The notes under the pieces: model-generated
What the model saw: the letters and a program-made list of their open reading frames with translations, nothing else
Databases searched by the model: none
Told to the model about the DNA's origin: nothing
Program-made: the position numbers and the translations under genes
Source: Micrococcales bacterium
GTDB taxonomy: Bacteria > Actinomycetota > Actinomycetes > Actinomycetales > Microbacteriaceae
Length of the DNA: 64,000 nt
Direction of reading: 5' to 3'
NCBI GenBank assembly: GCA_947454255.1
Contig: CANGIU010000001.1
Coordinates: 53,742 to 117,741 of the forward strand
Shown: one piece after another, positions 33,854 to 44,126 of the stretch
Position numbering within the stretch: position 1 is the first letter of the stretch
Layout of the letters: each line of letters begins with the position of its first letter

Positions 33854-35866
33854 TTGAACAGCAGTGCACAAATAACAGCCACAATTGATGGTGTTGAGCT
33901 CAGCATTCCTCAGGACTCAACTGGTTTCACGCTATTTACTGAAAAGTCAGTTGTCGCACTTCGAGTAAATGGTGAACTCAGAGATCTCTCATACACAATT
34001 AGTCAGGCAGACACAGTAGAACCTGTTCACTTAGAGAGTCCCGATGGCCTAAACATTCTTAGACACTCGGCAGCTCACGTGTTAGCGCAGGCAGTTCAAA
34101 CTTTGAACCCTGAAGCCAAACTCGGGATTGGTCCACCGATCAAGGACGGCTTCTACTACGACTTCGATGTCGATAAACCTTTTACTCCGGAGGACCTAAG
34201 GGCTCTTGAGAAAGAGATGGATCGCATTATCCGAAGTGGACAGCGCTTTGTCAGGCGGGTGACCAATGACGCTGAGGCCAGCATTGAATTAGCAAACGAG
34301 CCCTACAAAATTGAATTGATCGGGCTAAAGTCGTCCACTCAAGACGTTGGTGAGGCTTCTGCAGAGGTTGGTGCAGGTGAGTTAACAATCTATGACAATT
34401 TTGATGTCAAGGCAGATTCTGTTGTATGGAAAGACCTTTGCCGAGGACCTCATTTACCCAACACAAGAATGATTGGGAATGGATACGCCCTCACTAGAGT
34501 CGCCGCAGCTTACTGGCGCGGTAATCAAACCAATAAGCAACTGCAAAGAATTTACGGAACCGCCTGGCCAAGTAAAGAACAGCTTAGAGAACACCAAGTC
34601 CATCTTGAAGAGGCAGCCAAGCGTGACCACAGAAGAATTGGTGCAGAACTAGATTTGTTCTCTTTCCCGGAAGAAATCGGTTCTGGTCTTGCAGTATTCC
34701 ACCCCAAAGGCGGAATAATCCGTAAGGTTATGGAGGATTACTCCCGTGCAAGACATGAACAGAGTGGCTATGAATTTGTTTATAGCCCGCATGTAACAAA
34801 GGCGAATCTATTTGAAACTTCAGGACACCTTGAGTGGTACGCGGAGGGCATGTTTCCTCCGCTCAAGCTTGATGAAGAGCTTGATGAAGAAGGTAATGTA
34901 AAGCGACAGGCTCAGGATTACTACCTCAAGCCGATGAACTGTCCATTCCACTGTTTGATTTACAAGTCCCAAAACAGGTCATATCGTGATCTGCCTCTAA
35001 GAATGTTTGAGTTCGGAACCGTGTATCGCTATGAGAAGTCAGGAGTCTTGCACGGCATCACTCGCGCAAGAGGTTTTACGCAAGACGATGCCCACTTGTA
35101 CGTGGCAAGGGAAAGCATTGGTGTTGAACTTACGAATGTGCTGAACTTTGTTCTTGATCTACTTCGTGATTATGGTTTGACAGATTTCTACTTGGAACTT
35201 TCAACTAAAGAAGAGGGTAATCCAAAGTTCGTCGGATCCGATGAAATTTGGAAAGAGGCAACTGCTACTTTGGCTCAAGTTGCAACTGATTCTGGCCTTG
35301 AACTCGTTCCAGATCCAGGAGGGGCTGCCTTCTATGGTCCCAAAATCTCTGTGCAGGCAAAGGATGCCATTGGTAGAACTTGGCAAATGTCAACTATTCA
35401 GTTGGATTTCAACCTTCCAGAACGTTTTGATCTTGAATACACCGCACCGGACGGTTCGAAGCAACGTCCAGTGATGATTCACAGAGCTCTTTTTGGATCT
35501 ATCGAAAGATTCTTTGGTGTGTTAACCGAGCACTACGCCGGACATTTTCCACCATGGCTTTCTCCTGTGCAGGTTGTTGGAGTTCCTGTCGCTGATGAAT
35601 TTTCTTCGTACCTTCATGGCATAGCAACTGAACTAAGAAGCTCAGGAGTGCGTATCCAAATTGACGATAGCGATGAGCGGATGCAAAAGAAGATTCGCAA
35701 CCACACACTTTCTCGAGTTCCTTACATCTTGATTGCGGGTGCCGAAGACATAGCTAACGACGCTGTTTCATTTAGATTCAGGGATGGCTCTCAAATCAAC
35801 GGCGTTCCTCGTTCTGAAGCTATTGCAAGGATCCTCAAAGACATCGCAGAGAAAATACAGGTCTAA
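33854..35866 (+). CDS. thrS: Threonyl-tRNA synthetase
   Basis: Class II synthetase, 670 aa. The N-terminal TGS domain starts [18 protein letters not shown], followed by the editing domain with [16 protein letters not shown] (HxxxH) and [10 protein letters not shown]. The catalytic core has [20 protein letters not shown] (zinc Cys and motif 2 approach), [20 protein letters not shown], and [17 protein letters not shown] (motif 3). The anticodon-binding domain is at the end ([13 protein letters not shown]). TTG start with GGAG 6 nt upstream. HIT follows with a 1-nt overlap. Confidence 0.97.
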   Translation: MNSSAQITATIDGVELSIPQDSTGFTLFTEKSVVALRVNGELRDLSYTISQADTVEPVHLESPDGLNILRHSAAHVLAQAVQTLNPEAKLGIGPPIKDGFYYDFDVDKPFTPEDLRALEKEMDRIIRSGQRFVRRVTNDAEASIELANEPYKIELIGLKSSTQDVGEASAEVGAGELTIYDNFDVKADSVVWKDLCRGPHLPNTRMIGNGYALTRVAAAYWRGNQTNKQLQRIYGTAWPSKEQLREHQVHLEEAAKRDHRRIGAELDLFSFPEEIGSGLAVFHPKGGIIRKVMEDYSRARHEQSGYEFVYSPHVTKANLFETSGHLEWYAEGMFPPLKLDEELDEEGNVKRQAQDYYLKPMNCPFHCLIYKSQNRSYRDLPLRMFEFGTVYRYEKSGVLHGITRARGFTQDDAHLYVARESIGVELTNVLNFVLDLLRDYGLTDFYLELSTKEEGNPKFVGSDEIWKEATATLAQVATDSGLELVPDPGGAAFYGPKISVQAKDAIGRTWQMSTIQLDFNLPERFDLEYTAPDGSKQRPVMIHRALFGSIERFFGVLTEHYAGHFPPWLSPVQVVGVPVADEFSSYLHGIATELRSSGVRIQIDDSDERMQKKIRNHTLSRVPYILIAGAEDIANDAVSFRFRDGSQINGVPRSEAIARILKDIAEKIQV

Positions 35867-36408
35867 TGACTGAGGCGTTTGAAAGTGGCAATGACCTCCA
35901 AGGTGTTCCAGATGCATTCCAGAGACTTTGGACTCCACATCGTCTGGTCTACATCCAAAATGGAACTCAACCCGCAGACGATCAGTGCCCATTTTGTCTA
36001 GGGCCTAATTTAACTGACGAGCAAGCACTAATTGTTCATCGCGGTCAAACCTGTTTTGTTCTTCTCAATTTGTATCCATACAACTCGGGGCATCTACTGG
36101 TGGTTCCTTACCGCCACATAGCCAACTACACCGAAGCTAATGAAGTGGAAGTTGCAGAGTACGGAGCCTTGACACAAAAGGCTATGCGGGTTCTTTCTTC
36201 AGTAGGTGGAGCCCATGGTTTTAATATTGGAATGAATCAAGGTGCGGTCGCTGGCGCTGGAATTGCAGCCCATTTGCATCAACACGTAGTTCCTCGCTGG
36301 CGGAATGATTCGAACTTCTTCCCGATAATCGCTCAAACCAAAGCCCTGCCTAAGCTTTTGGGCGATGTCCGTATTGAGATTGCAACTGCCTGGAGTCAAA
36401 TCTCGTAA
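35866..36408 (+). CDS. HIT family nucleotide hydrolase/transferase
   Basis: Histidine-triad protein of 180 aa, of the actinobacterial type that follows thrS; probably acts on Ap4A-like dinucleotides. The triad is GIAAHLHQHVVPRW (HxHxH). CPFCLGPN near residue 42 looks like half of a zinc site. LNLYPYNSGHLLVVPYRHIANY is the conserved nucleotide-binding strand. The start overlaps the thrS stop (TAATG). In many actinobacteria phosphatidylinositol-phosphate synthase and a mannosyltransferase follow this gene; here pdxS comes directly after. Confidence 0.9.
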   Translation: MTEAFESGNDLQGVPDAFQRLWTPHRLVYIQNGTQPADDQCPFCLGPNLTDEQALIVHRGQTCFVLLNLYPYNSGHLLVVPYRHIANYTEANEVEVAEYGALTQKAMRVLSSVGGAHGFNIGMNQGAVAGAGIAAHLHQHVVPRWRNDSNFFPIIAQTKALPKLLGDVRIEIATAWSQIS

Positions 36409-36438
36409 TCTTTGGATAAGACCCTAGACGCACTGGTT

Positions 36439-36444
36439 TAGACT
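36439..36444 (+). promoter_or_regulatory. -10 element for leaderless pdxS
   Basis: TAGACT ends 6 nt before ATG 36451. No Shine-Dalgarno precedes the ATG. Confidence 0.65.
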
Positions 36445-36450
36445 GTACTT

Positions 36451-37350
36451 ATGTCTGAAAATACTCAACAAAAAAATTCAACCCCACTGGTAAAACGAGG
36501 TCTAGCAGAGATGCTCAAGGGCGGTGTCATCATGGATGTGGTGACTGCAGACCAAGCGAAAATTGCTGAGGATGCAGGTGCCGTCGCAGTTATGGCTCTT
36601 GAGCGAGTGCCTGCTGATATCCGTGCACAAGGTGGCGTCGCAAGAATGAGCGATCCAGATTTGATTGACCAGATTATTGCGTCAGTATCGATTCCAGTTA
36701 TGGCTAAAGCCCGTATCGGACATTTTGTTGAGGCCCAAATCCTGCAATCACTAAAAGTTGATTACATCGATGAATCTGAAGTTTTATCTCCAGCTGACTA
36801 TGTAAACCACATTGACAAGTGGAAGTTCAACGTTCCTTTTGTTTGTGGGGCAACAAACCTGGGCGAAGCTCTACGCAGAATCACTGAAGGTGCTGCCATG
36901 ATTCGATCTAAAGGCGAAGCTGGTACCGGCGATGTCAGTGAGGCGACCAAGCACATCAGAACAATTCTCGGTGAAGTTCGCACTCTAAGTGCAAAGACTG
37001 ATGACGAATTATATGTTGCAGCCAAAGAACTGCAGGCTCCTTTTGCTCTCGTGCAAGAGGTCGCTCGTACGGGTAAATTGCCCGTGGTATTGTTCACCGC
37101 CGGTGGTGTTGCTACACCTGCAGACGCTGCGCTGATGATGCAACTTGGAGCCGATGGGGTATTTGTTGGTTCAGGAATCTTCAAGTCTGGGAACCCGGCG
37201 GCTAGAGCCGCCGCAATCGTGAAGGCAACTACCTCCTACGATGACCCAGATGTTCTTGCTGAAGTTTCGCGTGGTCTAGGTGAGGCAATGGTTGGCATCA
37301 ACGTTGCGGATATCCCTGCGCCGCACCGTCTGGCTGATCGCGGCTGGTAA
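36451..37350 (+). CDS. pdxS: Pyridoxal 5'-phosphate synthase, synthase subunit
   Basis: Makes vitamin B6 from ribose 5-phosphate, glyceraldehyde 3-phosphate and ammonia supplied by PdxT. 299 aa TIM barrel. Seen: [57 protein letters not shown] with the Schiff-base Lys, [13 protein letters not shown], and [15 protein letters not shown] phosphate-binding loop. Transcription is probably leaderless. pdxT follows after 3 nt. Confidence 0.97.
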   Translation: MSENTQQKNSTPLVKRGLAEMLKGGVIMDVVTADQAKIAEDAGAVAVMALERVPADIRAQGGVARMSDPDLIDQIIASVSIPVMAKARIGHFVEAQILQSLKVDYIDESEVLSPADYVNHIDKWKFNVPFVCGATNLGEALRRITEGAAMIRSKGEAGTGDVSEATKHIRTILGEVRTLSAKTDDELYVAAKELQAPFALVQEVARTGKLPVVLFTAGGVATPADAALMMQLGADGVFVGSGIFKSGNPAARAAAIVKATTSYDDPDVLAEVSRGLGEAMVGINVADIPAPHRLADRGW

Positions 37351-37353
37351 TAA

Positions 37354-37947
37354 TTGGGTCCAATCGGAGTTCTTTGCCTCCAAGGAGACTTTAGAGAACA
37401 CTTAGCTGTGCTTCAAGAAATTGGAGCACCAAGTGTGCGTGTTCGGAAGCCTCAGGATTTGAATGGGATTTCTGGGCTCATTATTCCTGGTGGTGAAAGC
37501 ACTGTGATTGACAAGCTCAGCAAGATATACAAGCTTCGTGACCCGATTAGAGCGTTAATCGCTTCTGGTCTTCCTGTGTTCGGTACCTGCGCTGGACTTA
37601 TCATGCTTGCAAATGATTTCACTGGGGGACCCGATGATCAAGAGAGTTTCGGGGGACTTGACGTCACTGTTTCACGTAATGCGTTCGGCTCGCAAGCAGA
37701 CTCCTTCGAAACCAATCTCTCGATAGAAGGGATACCTGAAGAGATAAACGTGGCATTCATAAGAGCGCCGATTGTTACAAGAGCTGGTGCGGAAGTTTCA
37801 GTTCTTGCGAAACTCTCCGATGGAAGCATTGTTGCGGTCCGTCAGGGCAATCTACTGGGAATCAGCTTCCATCCAGAGGTTACTGGAGTGACTAGCGTGC
37901 ATAAGTACTTTGTGCAGATGTGCAAATCAGCAAATTTATCGGCTTAG
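37354..37947 (+). CDS. pdxT: Pyridoxal 5'-phosphate synthase, glutaminase subunit
   Basis: Class I glutamine amidotransferase giving ammonia to PdxS. 197 aa. Begins MGPIGVLCLQGDFREHLAVL; GLIIPGGESTVIDKL is the oxyanion loop, LPVFGTCAGLIMLAND holds the nucleophile Cys, and GISFHPEVTG the His-Glu pair, so it is intact, unlike the GatD homologue at 7.6-8.2 kb. TTG start 3 nt after pdxS with no clear Shine-Dalgarno; coupling is likely. Confidence 0.95.
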   Translation: MGPIGVLCLQGDFREHLAVLQEIGAPSVRVRKPQDLNGISGLIIPGGESTVIDKLSKIYKLRDPIRALIASGLPVFGTCAGLIMLANDFTGGPDDQESFGGLDVTVSRNAFGSQADSFETNLSIEGIPEEINVAFIRAPIVTRAGAEVSVLAKLSDGSIVAVRQGNLLGISFHPEVTGVTSVHKYFVQMCKSANLSA

Positions 37948-37988
37948 AACTAAACTTTTCTGTGTCAGTAAGCATCTAGGAGATTTAC

Positions 37989-38747
37989 ATGTCCGGCCAT
38001 TCCAAATGGGCTACCACCAAGCACAAGAAAGCTGTCATCGACGGCAGACGAGCAAAACTTTTCGCGAAACTTATCAAGAACATTGAAGTTGCAGCGCGCA
38101 TGGGTGGAGCAGATCTTGATGGTAACCCAACACTTTATGACGCGGTCCAAAAAGGACGTAAGTCATCCTTGCCAAATGACAATATCGAACGCGCTATTAA
38201 GCGTGGAGCTGGACTTGACGGCGGTGCAGTTGAGTATCAAACAATCATGTACGAAGGCTATGGCCCTAACGGTGTTGCAATGTTGATTGAATGTCTTACT
38301 GACAATAAGAATCGAGCTGCAGCAGATGTCCGATTGGCTGTCACTAGAAATGGTGGAACCATGGCTGATCCTGGTTCTGTTTCTTATCAATTCAGTCGTA
38401 AGGGAGTCATCGTCGTAGAAGCTAACGATAAGGCGACAGAGGACTCAATTCTTGAGGCTGTCTTAGAAGTTGGTGTCGATGACATCCAAGACCGAGGGGA
38501 ACAGTTCATCGTCACTACTGATCCGAGTTTGATGGTTGAGGTTCGAACTGCTCTACAGTCAGCGGGAATTGACTATGAAAGTGCTGATGTTGAGTTTGTG
38601 TCTTCAATGTTGGTGCAAGTAGATATCGATACTGCTCGAAAAGTGATTGCTCTAATCGATGCACTTGAAGATTCTGATGAAGTGCAAAATGTCTATTCGA
38701 ATTTTGACATGAGTGCAGAAGTTGCTGCAGCGCTAGACGCAGAGTAA
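37989..38747 (+). CDS. yebC: YebC/PmpR family protein
   Basis: Conserved 252-aa protein of the YebC/TACO1 family, described as a transcription regulator and, in recent work, as a translation factor for proline stretches. [20 protein letters not shown] is the family N-terminus, followed by [18 protein letters not shown] and [28 protein letters not shown] lies about 8 nt upstream. A TAAACT hexamer 30 nt upstream may be its -10. ruvC begins immediately after the stop. Confidence 0.96.
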   Translation: MSGHSKWATTKHKKAVIDGRRAKLFAKLIKNIEVAARMGGADLDGNPTLYDAVQKGRKSSLPNDNIERAIKRGAGLDGGAVEYQTIMYEGYGPNGVAMLIECLTDNKNRAAADVRLAVTRNGGTMADPGSVSYQFSRKGVIVVEANDKATEDSILEAVLEVGVDDIQDRGEQFIVTTDPSLMVEVRTALQSAGIDYESADVEFVSSMLVQVDIDTARKVIALIDALEDSDEVQNVYSNFDMSAEVAAALDAE

Positions 38748-39317
38748 ATGTCTGAGACCATTCTCGGCATAGACCCCGGGCTCACCCGATGTGGTTATGG
38801 AGTTATTGCGAAAGACAAATCTCGCAAAGTTGACTTCGTTGCAGTTGGCGTTATCCAATCGCCTTCAACAATGGACCTGAGTGCAAGGCTTGCTCTAATT
38901 GGCGACGAGATTGCCAAGGTTCTTGATGTTCATAGGCCAAGCAGGGTCGCCATTGAACGAGTTTTCAGTCAGAAAAACCTGAACACCGTTATTGGAGTTG
39001 CACAGATTTCAGGCATCATTTCATACCTATGCCACCAACGCTCTATACCAGTTGTATTTCACACACCGACAGAGGTGAAAGCTGCTGTCACTGGTAGCGG
39101 AAGGGCAGCGAAAGATCAAGTTACCTTGATGGTTACGAAGATTCTAAAGTTGAAAGAACTCCCTAAGCCTGCGGATGCGGCGGATGCCCTTGCTATTGCG
39201 ATCACTTCTGCTTGGCGAGGCGATACCTCTAGCCTCTCTACTGATTTATCCACAGCTGAGACCGCAGCCCAGAAGAAATGGCGTCTAGCTATCGCTTCCT
39301 CCAAGCAATCAAAGTAA
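38748..39317 (+). CDS. ruvC: Holliday junction resolvase RuvC
   Basis: Endonuclease cutting Holliday junctions in recombination repair. 189 aa. ILGIDPGLTRCGYGVI has the first catalytic Asp, VAIERVFSQKN the Glu, and KPADAADALAIAITSAW the last acidic residues. It starts directly after the yebC stop (TAA-ATG). ruvA follows 20 nt after the stop, and its promoter appears to lie in that gap. Confidence 0.95.
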   Translation: MSETILGIDPGLTRCGYGVIAKDKSRKVDFVAVGVIQSPSTMDLSARLALIGDEIAKVLDVHRPSRVAIERVFSQKNLNTVIGVAQISGIISYLCHQRSIPVVFHTPTEVKAAVTGSGRAAKDQVTLMVTKILKLKELPKPADAADALAIAITSAWRGDTSSLSTDLSTAETAAQKKWRLAIASSKQSK

Positions 39318-39325
39318 TCCGCGGT

Positions 39326-39331
39326 TATTCT
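39326..39331 (+). promoter_or_regulatory. -10 element for leaderless ruvA
   Basis: TATTCT ends 6 nt before GTG 39338, just downstream of the ruvC stop. It suggests that ruvAB can be expressed separately from yebC-ruvC. Confidence 0.55.
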
Positions 39332-39337
39332 TTACCT

Positions 39338-39937
39338 GTGATTGCCTCTATTTCTGGAACTGTATCCCGCGTCGGACTTGCCGACACAGTTATTGAAGTC
39401 GGTGGAATCGGATACTTCGTTAATGTCACTACAAAAACTGCCTTGGAACTAAAGCCAGGGTTAAACACTAAATTTCACACCGCGCACATTATTCGTGAGG
39501 ATTCGCAAGCACTCTTCGGTTTTCTCACTGAGGAGGAACTCGTTGCTTTTAGTTTGCTCTGTTCAGTTTCAGGGGTTGGGCCTAAGTCGGCACTAGCAGT
39601 TATCGGATCATTAGGAGTCGATGGACTTGCTCAAGCCGTAGGTTCTGCTGATGATGCCATGTTCAGGTCGGTTAGCGGGATTGGGCCAAAGACAGCAAAA
39701 CTCATAGTGCTATCACTCACTGGAAAATTGGTTTCACCGATTACTCAGTCAACACCGGCGCTATCACAGGTAACCAATGTGATAGCGGCTCTCGTAGGCC
39801 TTGGCTACCAAGAGCGTGCAGTTCGCAAAACGGTAGAGGATTCGGCGGCCACAAACCCAACCGCCACTGAACAAGAACTAATTCGATTTGCACTAAGTCA
39901 ACTATCTAATGCCAGAAAGATTGGCAACGATGAGTGA
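39338..39937 (+). CDS. ruvA: Holliday junction branch migration protein RuvA
   Basis: DNA-binding tetramer that loads RuvB on Holliday junctions. 199 aa. The N-terminal OB domain starts [20 protein letters not shown] (track ORF starts earlier at 39278). Two helix-hairpin-helix motifs are [18 protein letters not shown] and [17 protein letters not shown]. The C-terminal domain III ([19 protein letters not shown]) binds RuvB. I choose GTG 39338 because it gives the family N-terminus and sits at the leaderless distance from TATTCT. Confidence 0.94.
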   Translation: MIASISGTVSRVGLADTVIEVGGIGYFVNVTTKTALELKPGLNTKFHTAHIIREDSQALFGFLTEEELVAFSLLCSVSGVGPKSALAVIGSLGVDGLAQAVGSADDAMFRSVSGIGPKTAKLIVLSLTGKLVSPITQSTPALSQVTNVIAALVGLGYQERAVRKTVEDSAATNPTATEQELIRFALSQLSNARKIGNDE

Positions 39938-40949
39938 TGAACTTCTAAGCAGTTCAGCGGAGGACAGTGATTTAGTTTTCGAATCTGCAATCAGGCCTCA
40001 GTCGCTAAGCGAATTTGTGGGTCAAGAGAAAGTTCGCAGTCAGATTCAGCTATTGATTGACGCGGCTGCTATCCAACAGCGAACCGCTGATCACATCTTG
40101 CTGGCTGGACCACCTGGACTTGGAAAGACCACGCTGGCAATGATTGTCGCAAGCGAATCAAATCGTCCGTTGCGGATGACGAGCGGCCCTGCAATTCAGC
40201 ACGCCGGTGATCTAGCAGCAGTGCTGTCTTCTCTGACTTCTGGTGAAGTTCTGTTCATCGATGAAATCCATCGGATGTCACGCTCTGCTGAAGAGATGCT
40301 CTATTTAGCCATGGAGGATTTTCGAGTCGACATCATGGTTGGAAAGGGTGCTGGGGCAACGAGCATCTCTCTAGATTTGGATCCATTCACTCTCGTTGGG
40401 GCCACCACGAGAAGCGGCCTACTACCTAATCCGCTTAGAGACAGATTTGGTTTTACTGCGAATCTAGATTTCTATTCAAATGAGGAGCTCGAACGAGTTG
40501 TCTCACGGGCAGCAAACTTGATGAAACTGGAAATCGATTCACATTCGCTTAGCTTGATAGCTTCAAGGTCCAGGGGTACTCCTCGAATAGCCAACCGCTT
40601 ATTGAGACGTGTTCGAGACTTTGCACTAGTTCATCATGAAGGTGCAGTTCAAAAGAGCACAGTTTCAGAGGCACTGGATCTATATGAAGTCGACGCCTTA
40701 GGGCTAGATCGTTTGGATAGGGCGGTCTTGGAGACTCTTATAGTCAAATTCGAAGGAAAGCCTGTTGGTTTGAACACTTTGAGCGTTGCTCTCGGCGAAG
40801 AGCATGAAACTATCGAGAGCGTAGTGGAGCCATTTTTGCTTAGAACTGGTCTTATAGCCCGCACTTCAAGGGGGAGACAGGCTACAGCTGCCGGTTACCG
40901 TCACATGGGGATTACCCCGCCAAAGCTTGAACCAGGTCTTTTCGACTAG
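39930..40949 (+). CDS. ruvB: Holliday junction branch migration ATPase RuvB
   Basis: Hexameric AAA+ motor. 339 aa from the chosen start. Walker [17 protein letters not shown], Walker [17 protein letters not shown], sensor [19 protein letters not shown] with the Arg finger region, and a C-terminal winged helix ([19 protein letters not shown]). I use ATG 39930, which overlaps the ruvA stop by 8 nt and gives MSDELLSS, rather than the track start 39909. A perfect TATAAT follows just after the stop. Confidence 0.95.
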   Translation: MSDELLSSSAEDSDLVFESAIRPQSLSEFVGQEKVRSQIQLLIDAAAIQQRTADHILLAGPPGLGKTTLAMIVASESNRPLRMTSGPAIQHAGDLAAVLSSLTSGEVLFIDEIHRMSRSAEEMLYLAMEDFRVDIMVGKGAGATSISLDLDPFTLVGATTRSGLLPNPLRDRFGFTANLDFYSNEELERVVSRAANLMKLEIDSHSLSLIASRSRGTPRIANRLLRRVRDFALVHHEGAVQKSTVSEALDLYEVDALGLDRLDRAVLETLIVKFEGKPVGLNTLSVALGEEHETIESVVEPFLLRTGLIARTSRGRQATAAGYRHMGITPPKLEPGLFD

Positions 40950-40958
40950 TCTCTCGCC

Positions 40959-40964
40959 TATAAT
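40959..40964 (+). promoter_or_regulatory. Putative -10 of yajC-secDF
   Basis: A perfect TATAAT, 10 nt after the ruvB stop and 38 nt before the yajC ATG, giving a leader of about 32 nt. No good -35 at 16-18 nt. Confidence 0.45.
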
Positions 40965-41002
40965 CGAGTAGTTATCGCAAACTTCTAGCTGATTGGTTCC
41001 AA

Positions 41003-41374
41003 ATGGACTTAACACTCGTAATTATCCTCGTCGTCTTTATGGGGTTCATCTTTTTGAGCAATCGACGCCGTAAGACCGCTACACAGCAATTGGAGAATTC
41101 AGTCAAAGTTGGCGCTAAGGCAGTCATGCTTGGCGGTATCACCGGAACTATCGTAGAGATCCGCGAAACCACGCTTGTTGTCGAAACCTTTCCTGGCACC
41201 AAAATTGAGTTTCTGAAAGCCGCTGTTCGATCAGTTGCTGCTCCTAGCTTGGATACCAAGCCTGCTGTTGCAAAGAAATCTCCTGCACCTAAGAAAGCCA
41301 CTCCAAAAGCTGCACCAGCTGCAGCCAAAAAGACTGCTGTGACAAAGCCAGCGGCTAAGAAATCAACAAAGTAA
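41003..41374 (+). CDS. yajC: Preprotein translocase subunit YajC
   Basis: Small Sec accessory membrane protein, 123 aa. One membrane segment at residues 3-20 (LTLVIILVVFMGFIFL) is followed by SNRRRKTATQQLENSVKVGA and VMLGGITGTIVEIRETTLVVE, the conserved YajC core. The last 40 residues are a Lys/Ala/Pro tail (KKATPKAAPAAAKK), similar in style to the SigA tail. Precedes secD and secF as in most bacteria. Confidence 0.93.
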   Translation: MDLTLVIILVVFMGFIFLSNRRRKTATQQLENSVKVGAKAVMLGGITGTIVEIRETTLVVETFPGTKIEFLKAAVRSVAAPSLDTKPAVAKKSPAPKKATPKAAPAAAKKTAVTKPAAKKSTK

Positions 41375-41403
41375 TCAGAGTTTAGAGAGAAGAAGGCACA
41401 ATC

Positions 41404-43098
41404 TTGTCTGAAAGAAATGGAATCGCGAAAGCTGCGACTAAGTCATTAGTTTGGCTGCTAGTCCTTCTATTTGGTATCGCCGGCATAATCGGACTCAGTA
41501 AATGGTCCGGCGAAGCTAAGGCTACATTTGTGCCAAACCTTGCACTGGACCTATCTGGTGGAACACAGATCATTTTGACACCTGTGGTGGCAGAAGGTGT
41601 TCAAGTTCAACCTGAACAGATCGCCCAGGCAGTGTCAATCATTCGTCAGCGTGTTGACTCAACCGGTGTGAGTGAATCTCAAATTAATACTTCAGGAAAC
41701 AACATTGTGGTTTCCATCCCAGGAATTCCAGACAAAAATACTTTGGCTCTAATCAAGAGCTCTGCAAAGTTGGAGTTCCGCTCAGTATTGGTTGCATCCG
41801 CAGGAGCAAAAACCAGCATTGGCAAGGATGGTTCAAAGCCCATCAAGACCTCAACAGCAAAGCCAACTGATAAGAGTGACCTAAATCAGGTTTCTGCAGC
41901 ACTGCAGAAAGCTTACGAGAACTTGGATTGTGCGAAGTCATTCCGCAAGCCTGGTCAAGTAGACCCTGCTAATCAACCACTGATCACCTGTAACAGAGAC
42001 CTAACTGAGAAATACATTCTTGGCCCTGTTGAACTTAACGGAACTGACCTATCGAACGCTGCAGCTGGAACAGTTAGCGGAGCGAACGGAACAACCACCA
42101 ACGAATGGGCCGTAAACCTATCGTTCAACGCTGCAGGTGGAGACACTTTCGGTAAAGTTACCGGTCGTCTATTCCCCCTTACGGATCCTAGAAACAGATT
42201 CGCTGTGACCATTGATGGCTACGTCATTACGGCTCCAGCTGCAAGATCTGTAATCACCGGCGGTACTGCACAAATCACTGGAAACTTCGATCAGAAGAGC
42301 GCCTCAGTGTTGGCCGATCAGTTGAAATACGGTTCGCTACCAATTTCCTTTACTGTTCAGTCTCAAGAGAACATTTCAGCAACTCTAGGCTCTGAGCAGC
42401 TACAGGCTGGCTTGCTTGCTGGCCTAATCGGTCTTCTACTTGTCGTTGGATATTCAATCTTCCAATACAGAGGATTGGCAATGCTGACTCTCGGTTCATT
42501 AGGAATCGCTGCAGTTTTGACTTACCTAATGATCGCCCTTCTCACTTGGCGCCAGGATTACCGTCTATCGCTCTCAGGAATAGCAGGTCTAATCGTAGCT
42601 ATTGGTATTACAGCCGATTCCTTCATTGTTTATTTTGAACGTGTTCGAGATGAACTGCGTGAAGGTAAAGCACTAAATGTTGCAGTTGAAGCTGGTTGGA
42701 ACAGAGCTAAGCGAACAATCATTGTTTCTGACGCGGTAAGCCTTCTAGCTGCAGGTACTCTTTTTGCACTAACTGTTGGTAACGTGAAGGGTTTTGCCTT
42801 CACACTAGGATTAACAACCTTGATTGACCTTGCAGTGGTTTGGTTATTCACTTACCCAACATTCAGACTTCTTGCTCAAACTAAGTTCTTCTCTTCTGGG
42901 CACAAATTCTCAGGCTTGGAACTTCGCGAGTCTTCTGGTTTCGGATATACAGGAAGAGGTCAATTCCGAGTTGCACCTCAAGTTTCTGGAGCCAAGGCCG
43001 CGAAATCATCTAAGGAAGCTGAGCGCAGACAAACTATTGCTGAACGCAAGGCTGCAACCGACAACACCAATTCTTCAAGCCAGGAGGAGACCAACTAA
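41404..43098 (+). CDS. secD: Protein translocase subunit SecD
   Basis: Uses the proton gradient to help late steps of Sec export, with SecF. 564 aa, six membrane segments. After TM1 comes LALDLSGGTQIILTP, then IIRQRVDSTGVSESQINTSG of the P1 domain. The membrane core has GIAGLIVAIGITADSFIVYF. The polar C-terminal tail is about 70 residues. TTG start with AAGG 7 nt upstream. The stop overlaps the secF start (TAATG). Confidence 0.95.
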   Translation: MSERNGIAKAATKSLVWLLVLLFGIAGIIGLSKWSGEAKATFVPNLALDLSGGTQIILTPVVAEGVQVQPEQIAQAVSIIRQRVDSTGVSESQINTSGNNIVVSIPGIPDKNTLALIKSSAKLEFRSVLVASAGAKTSIGKDGSKPIKTSTAKPTDKSDLNQVSAALQKAYENLDCAKSFRKPGQVDPANQPLITCNRDLTEKYILGPVELNGTDLSNAAAGTVSGANGTTTNEWAVNLSFNAAGGDTFGKVTGRLFPLTDPRNRFAVTIDGYVITAPAARSVITGGTAQITGNFDQKSASVLADQLKYGSLPISFTVQSQENISATLGSEQLQAGLLAGLIGLLLVVGYSIFQYRGLAMLTLGSLGIAAVLTYLMIALLTWRQDYRLSLSGIAGLIVAIGITADSFIVYFERVRDELREGKALNVAVEAGWNRAKRTIIVSDAVSLLAAGTLFALTVGNVKGFAFTLGLTTLIDLAVVWLFTYPTFRLLAQTKFFSSGHKFSGLELRESSGFGYTGRGQFRVAPQVSGAKAAKSSKEAERRQTIAERKAATDNTNSSSQEETN

Positions 43099-44072
43099 TG
43101 TCTCGTTTTAATGACTTCGGTAATCAGCTATACAGCGGTGAGCGATCAATCAATTTCATTGGTAAGCGCAAGATCTTCTATGTAGTAGCGCTAGTAATGC
43201 TTGCACTATCAATCCTTCTCCCTATTTCTAGAGGTGGGTTCAACTTCGGTATCGAATTCCGTGGAGGGTCAGAATATCGCGTTTCTGCAAGCAAGGTTGA
43301 ATCAACCATTGCCGCTGAAAATGCAGTGCACGCAGTAAAGCCTGGTGTTCAGGTGAACACAACAAAAATTGGAAACAACACCATTCGTGTTCAGACTCCG
43401 CAACTAACAGATACAGAGTCAGAAAGCGTTCGTCTTGCTTTGGCAAAGGCATACAAAGTCAAAGATTCAAATGTTGCCAGCTCATTCATTGGACCTAACT
43501 GGGGAACTGATATCACCTCTAAGGCGATTTCAGGTTTGGTAACTTTCGTTATCTTGGCCGCCATTCTTATGGCACTTTACTTTAGAACTCTCAAGATGAG
43601 TGCGGCAGCTTTATTAGCCTTGCTCCATGACTTGGTGATCACGGCTGGTGTTTATGGTGCTCTTGGTTTTGAAGTTACACCAGCTGCCGTTATCGGTTTT
43701 CTAACCATTCTTGGTTACTCGCTTTATGACACAGTGGTTGTCTTCGACAAGATTCGTGAGAACACTCTTGAGGTTGAATTCAGCGAGACTGCTACATTTG
43801 CCGAAAGAGTGAACCTTGCTATCAACCAAACCCTTGTACGTTCTATCAACACGTCTGTGGTTGCAGTTCTTCCTGTAGCAGCAATTCTATTCATCGGGGC
43901 GTTTGTGCTTGGTGCTGGAACTCTTAGAGACATCTCCCTCGCTTTGTTCATTGGAATTATCGTGGGAACTTACTCAACAATCTTCATCGCAGCTCCTTTC
44001 TATTCACACTTGCGCGAAGGCGAAGCGAAATACGTGAAGGCTGCCAAGAAGGTTCAAGCAAAGCGCGCATAG
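43098..44072 (+). CDS. secF: Protein translocase subunit SecF
   Basis: Partner of SecD, 324 aa, six membrane segments. FNFGIEFRGGSEYRVSASK is the periplasmic SecF start, and GFLTILGYSLYDTVVVFDKI and NTSVVAVLPVAAILFIGAFV form the conserved membrane core. GGAGGAGA lies upstream of the ATG. The three Sec genes form one transcript; a weak hairpin with a 6-bp stem follows before rel. Confidence 0.95.
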   Translation: MSRFNDFGNQLYSGERSINFIGKRKIFYVVALVMLALSILLPISRGGFNFGIEFRGGSEYRVSASKVESTIAAENAVHAVKPGVQVNTTKIGNNTIRVQTPQLTDTESESVRLALAKAYKVKDSNVASSFIGPNWGTDITSKAISGLVTFVILAAILMALYFRTLKMSAAALLALLHDLVITAGVYGALGFEVTPAAVIGFLTILGYSLYDTVVVFDKIRENTLEVEFSETATFAERVNLAINQTLVRSINTSVVAVLPVAAILFIGAFVLGAGTLRDISLALFIGIIVGTYSTIFIAAPFYSHLREGEAKYVKAAKKVQAKRA

Positions 44073-44126
44073 TAGTTACTGTTTTGCCAGAGTAACCTTT
44101 ATAGATAAATGGCAAAGAGGTAAGAG

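Noticed and set aside
44075-44096. GTTACT/AGTAAC hairpin after secF as a terminator
   Set aside because: Only a 6-bp AT-rich stem with a 10-nt loop and a broken T-run; too weak to call.
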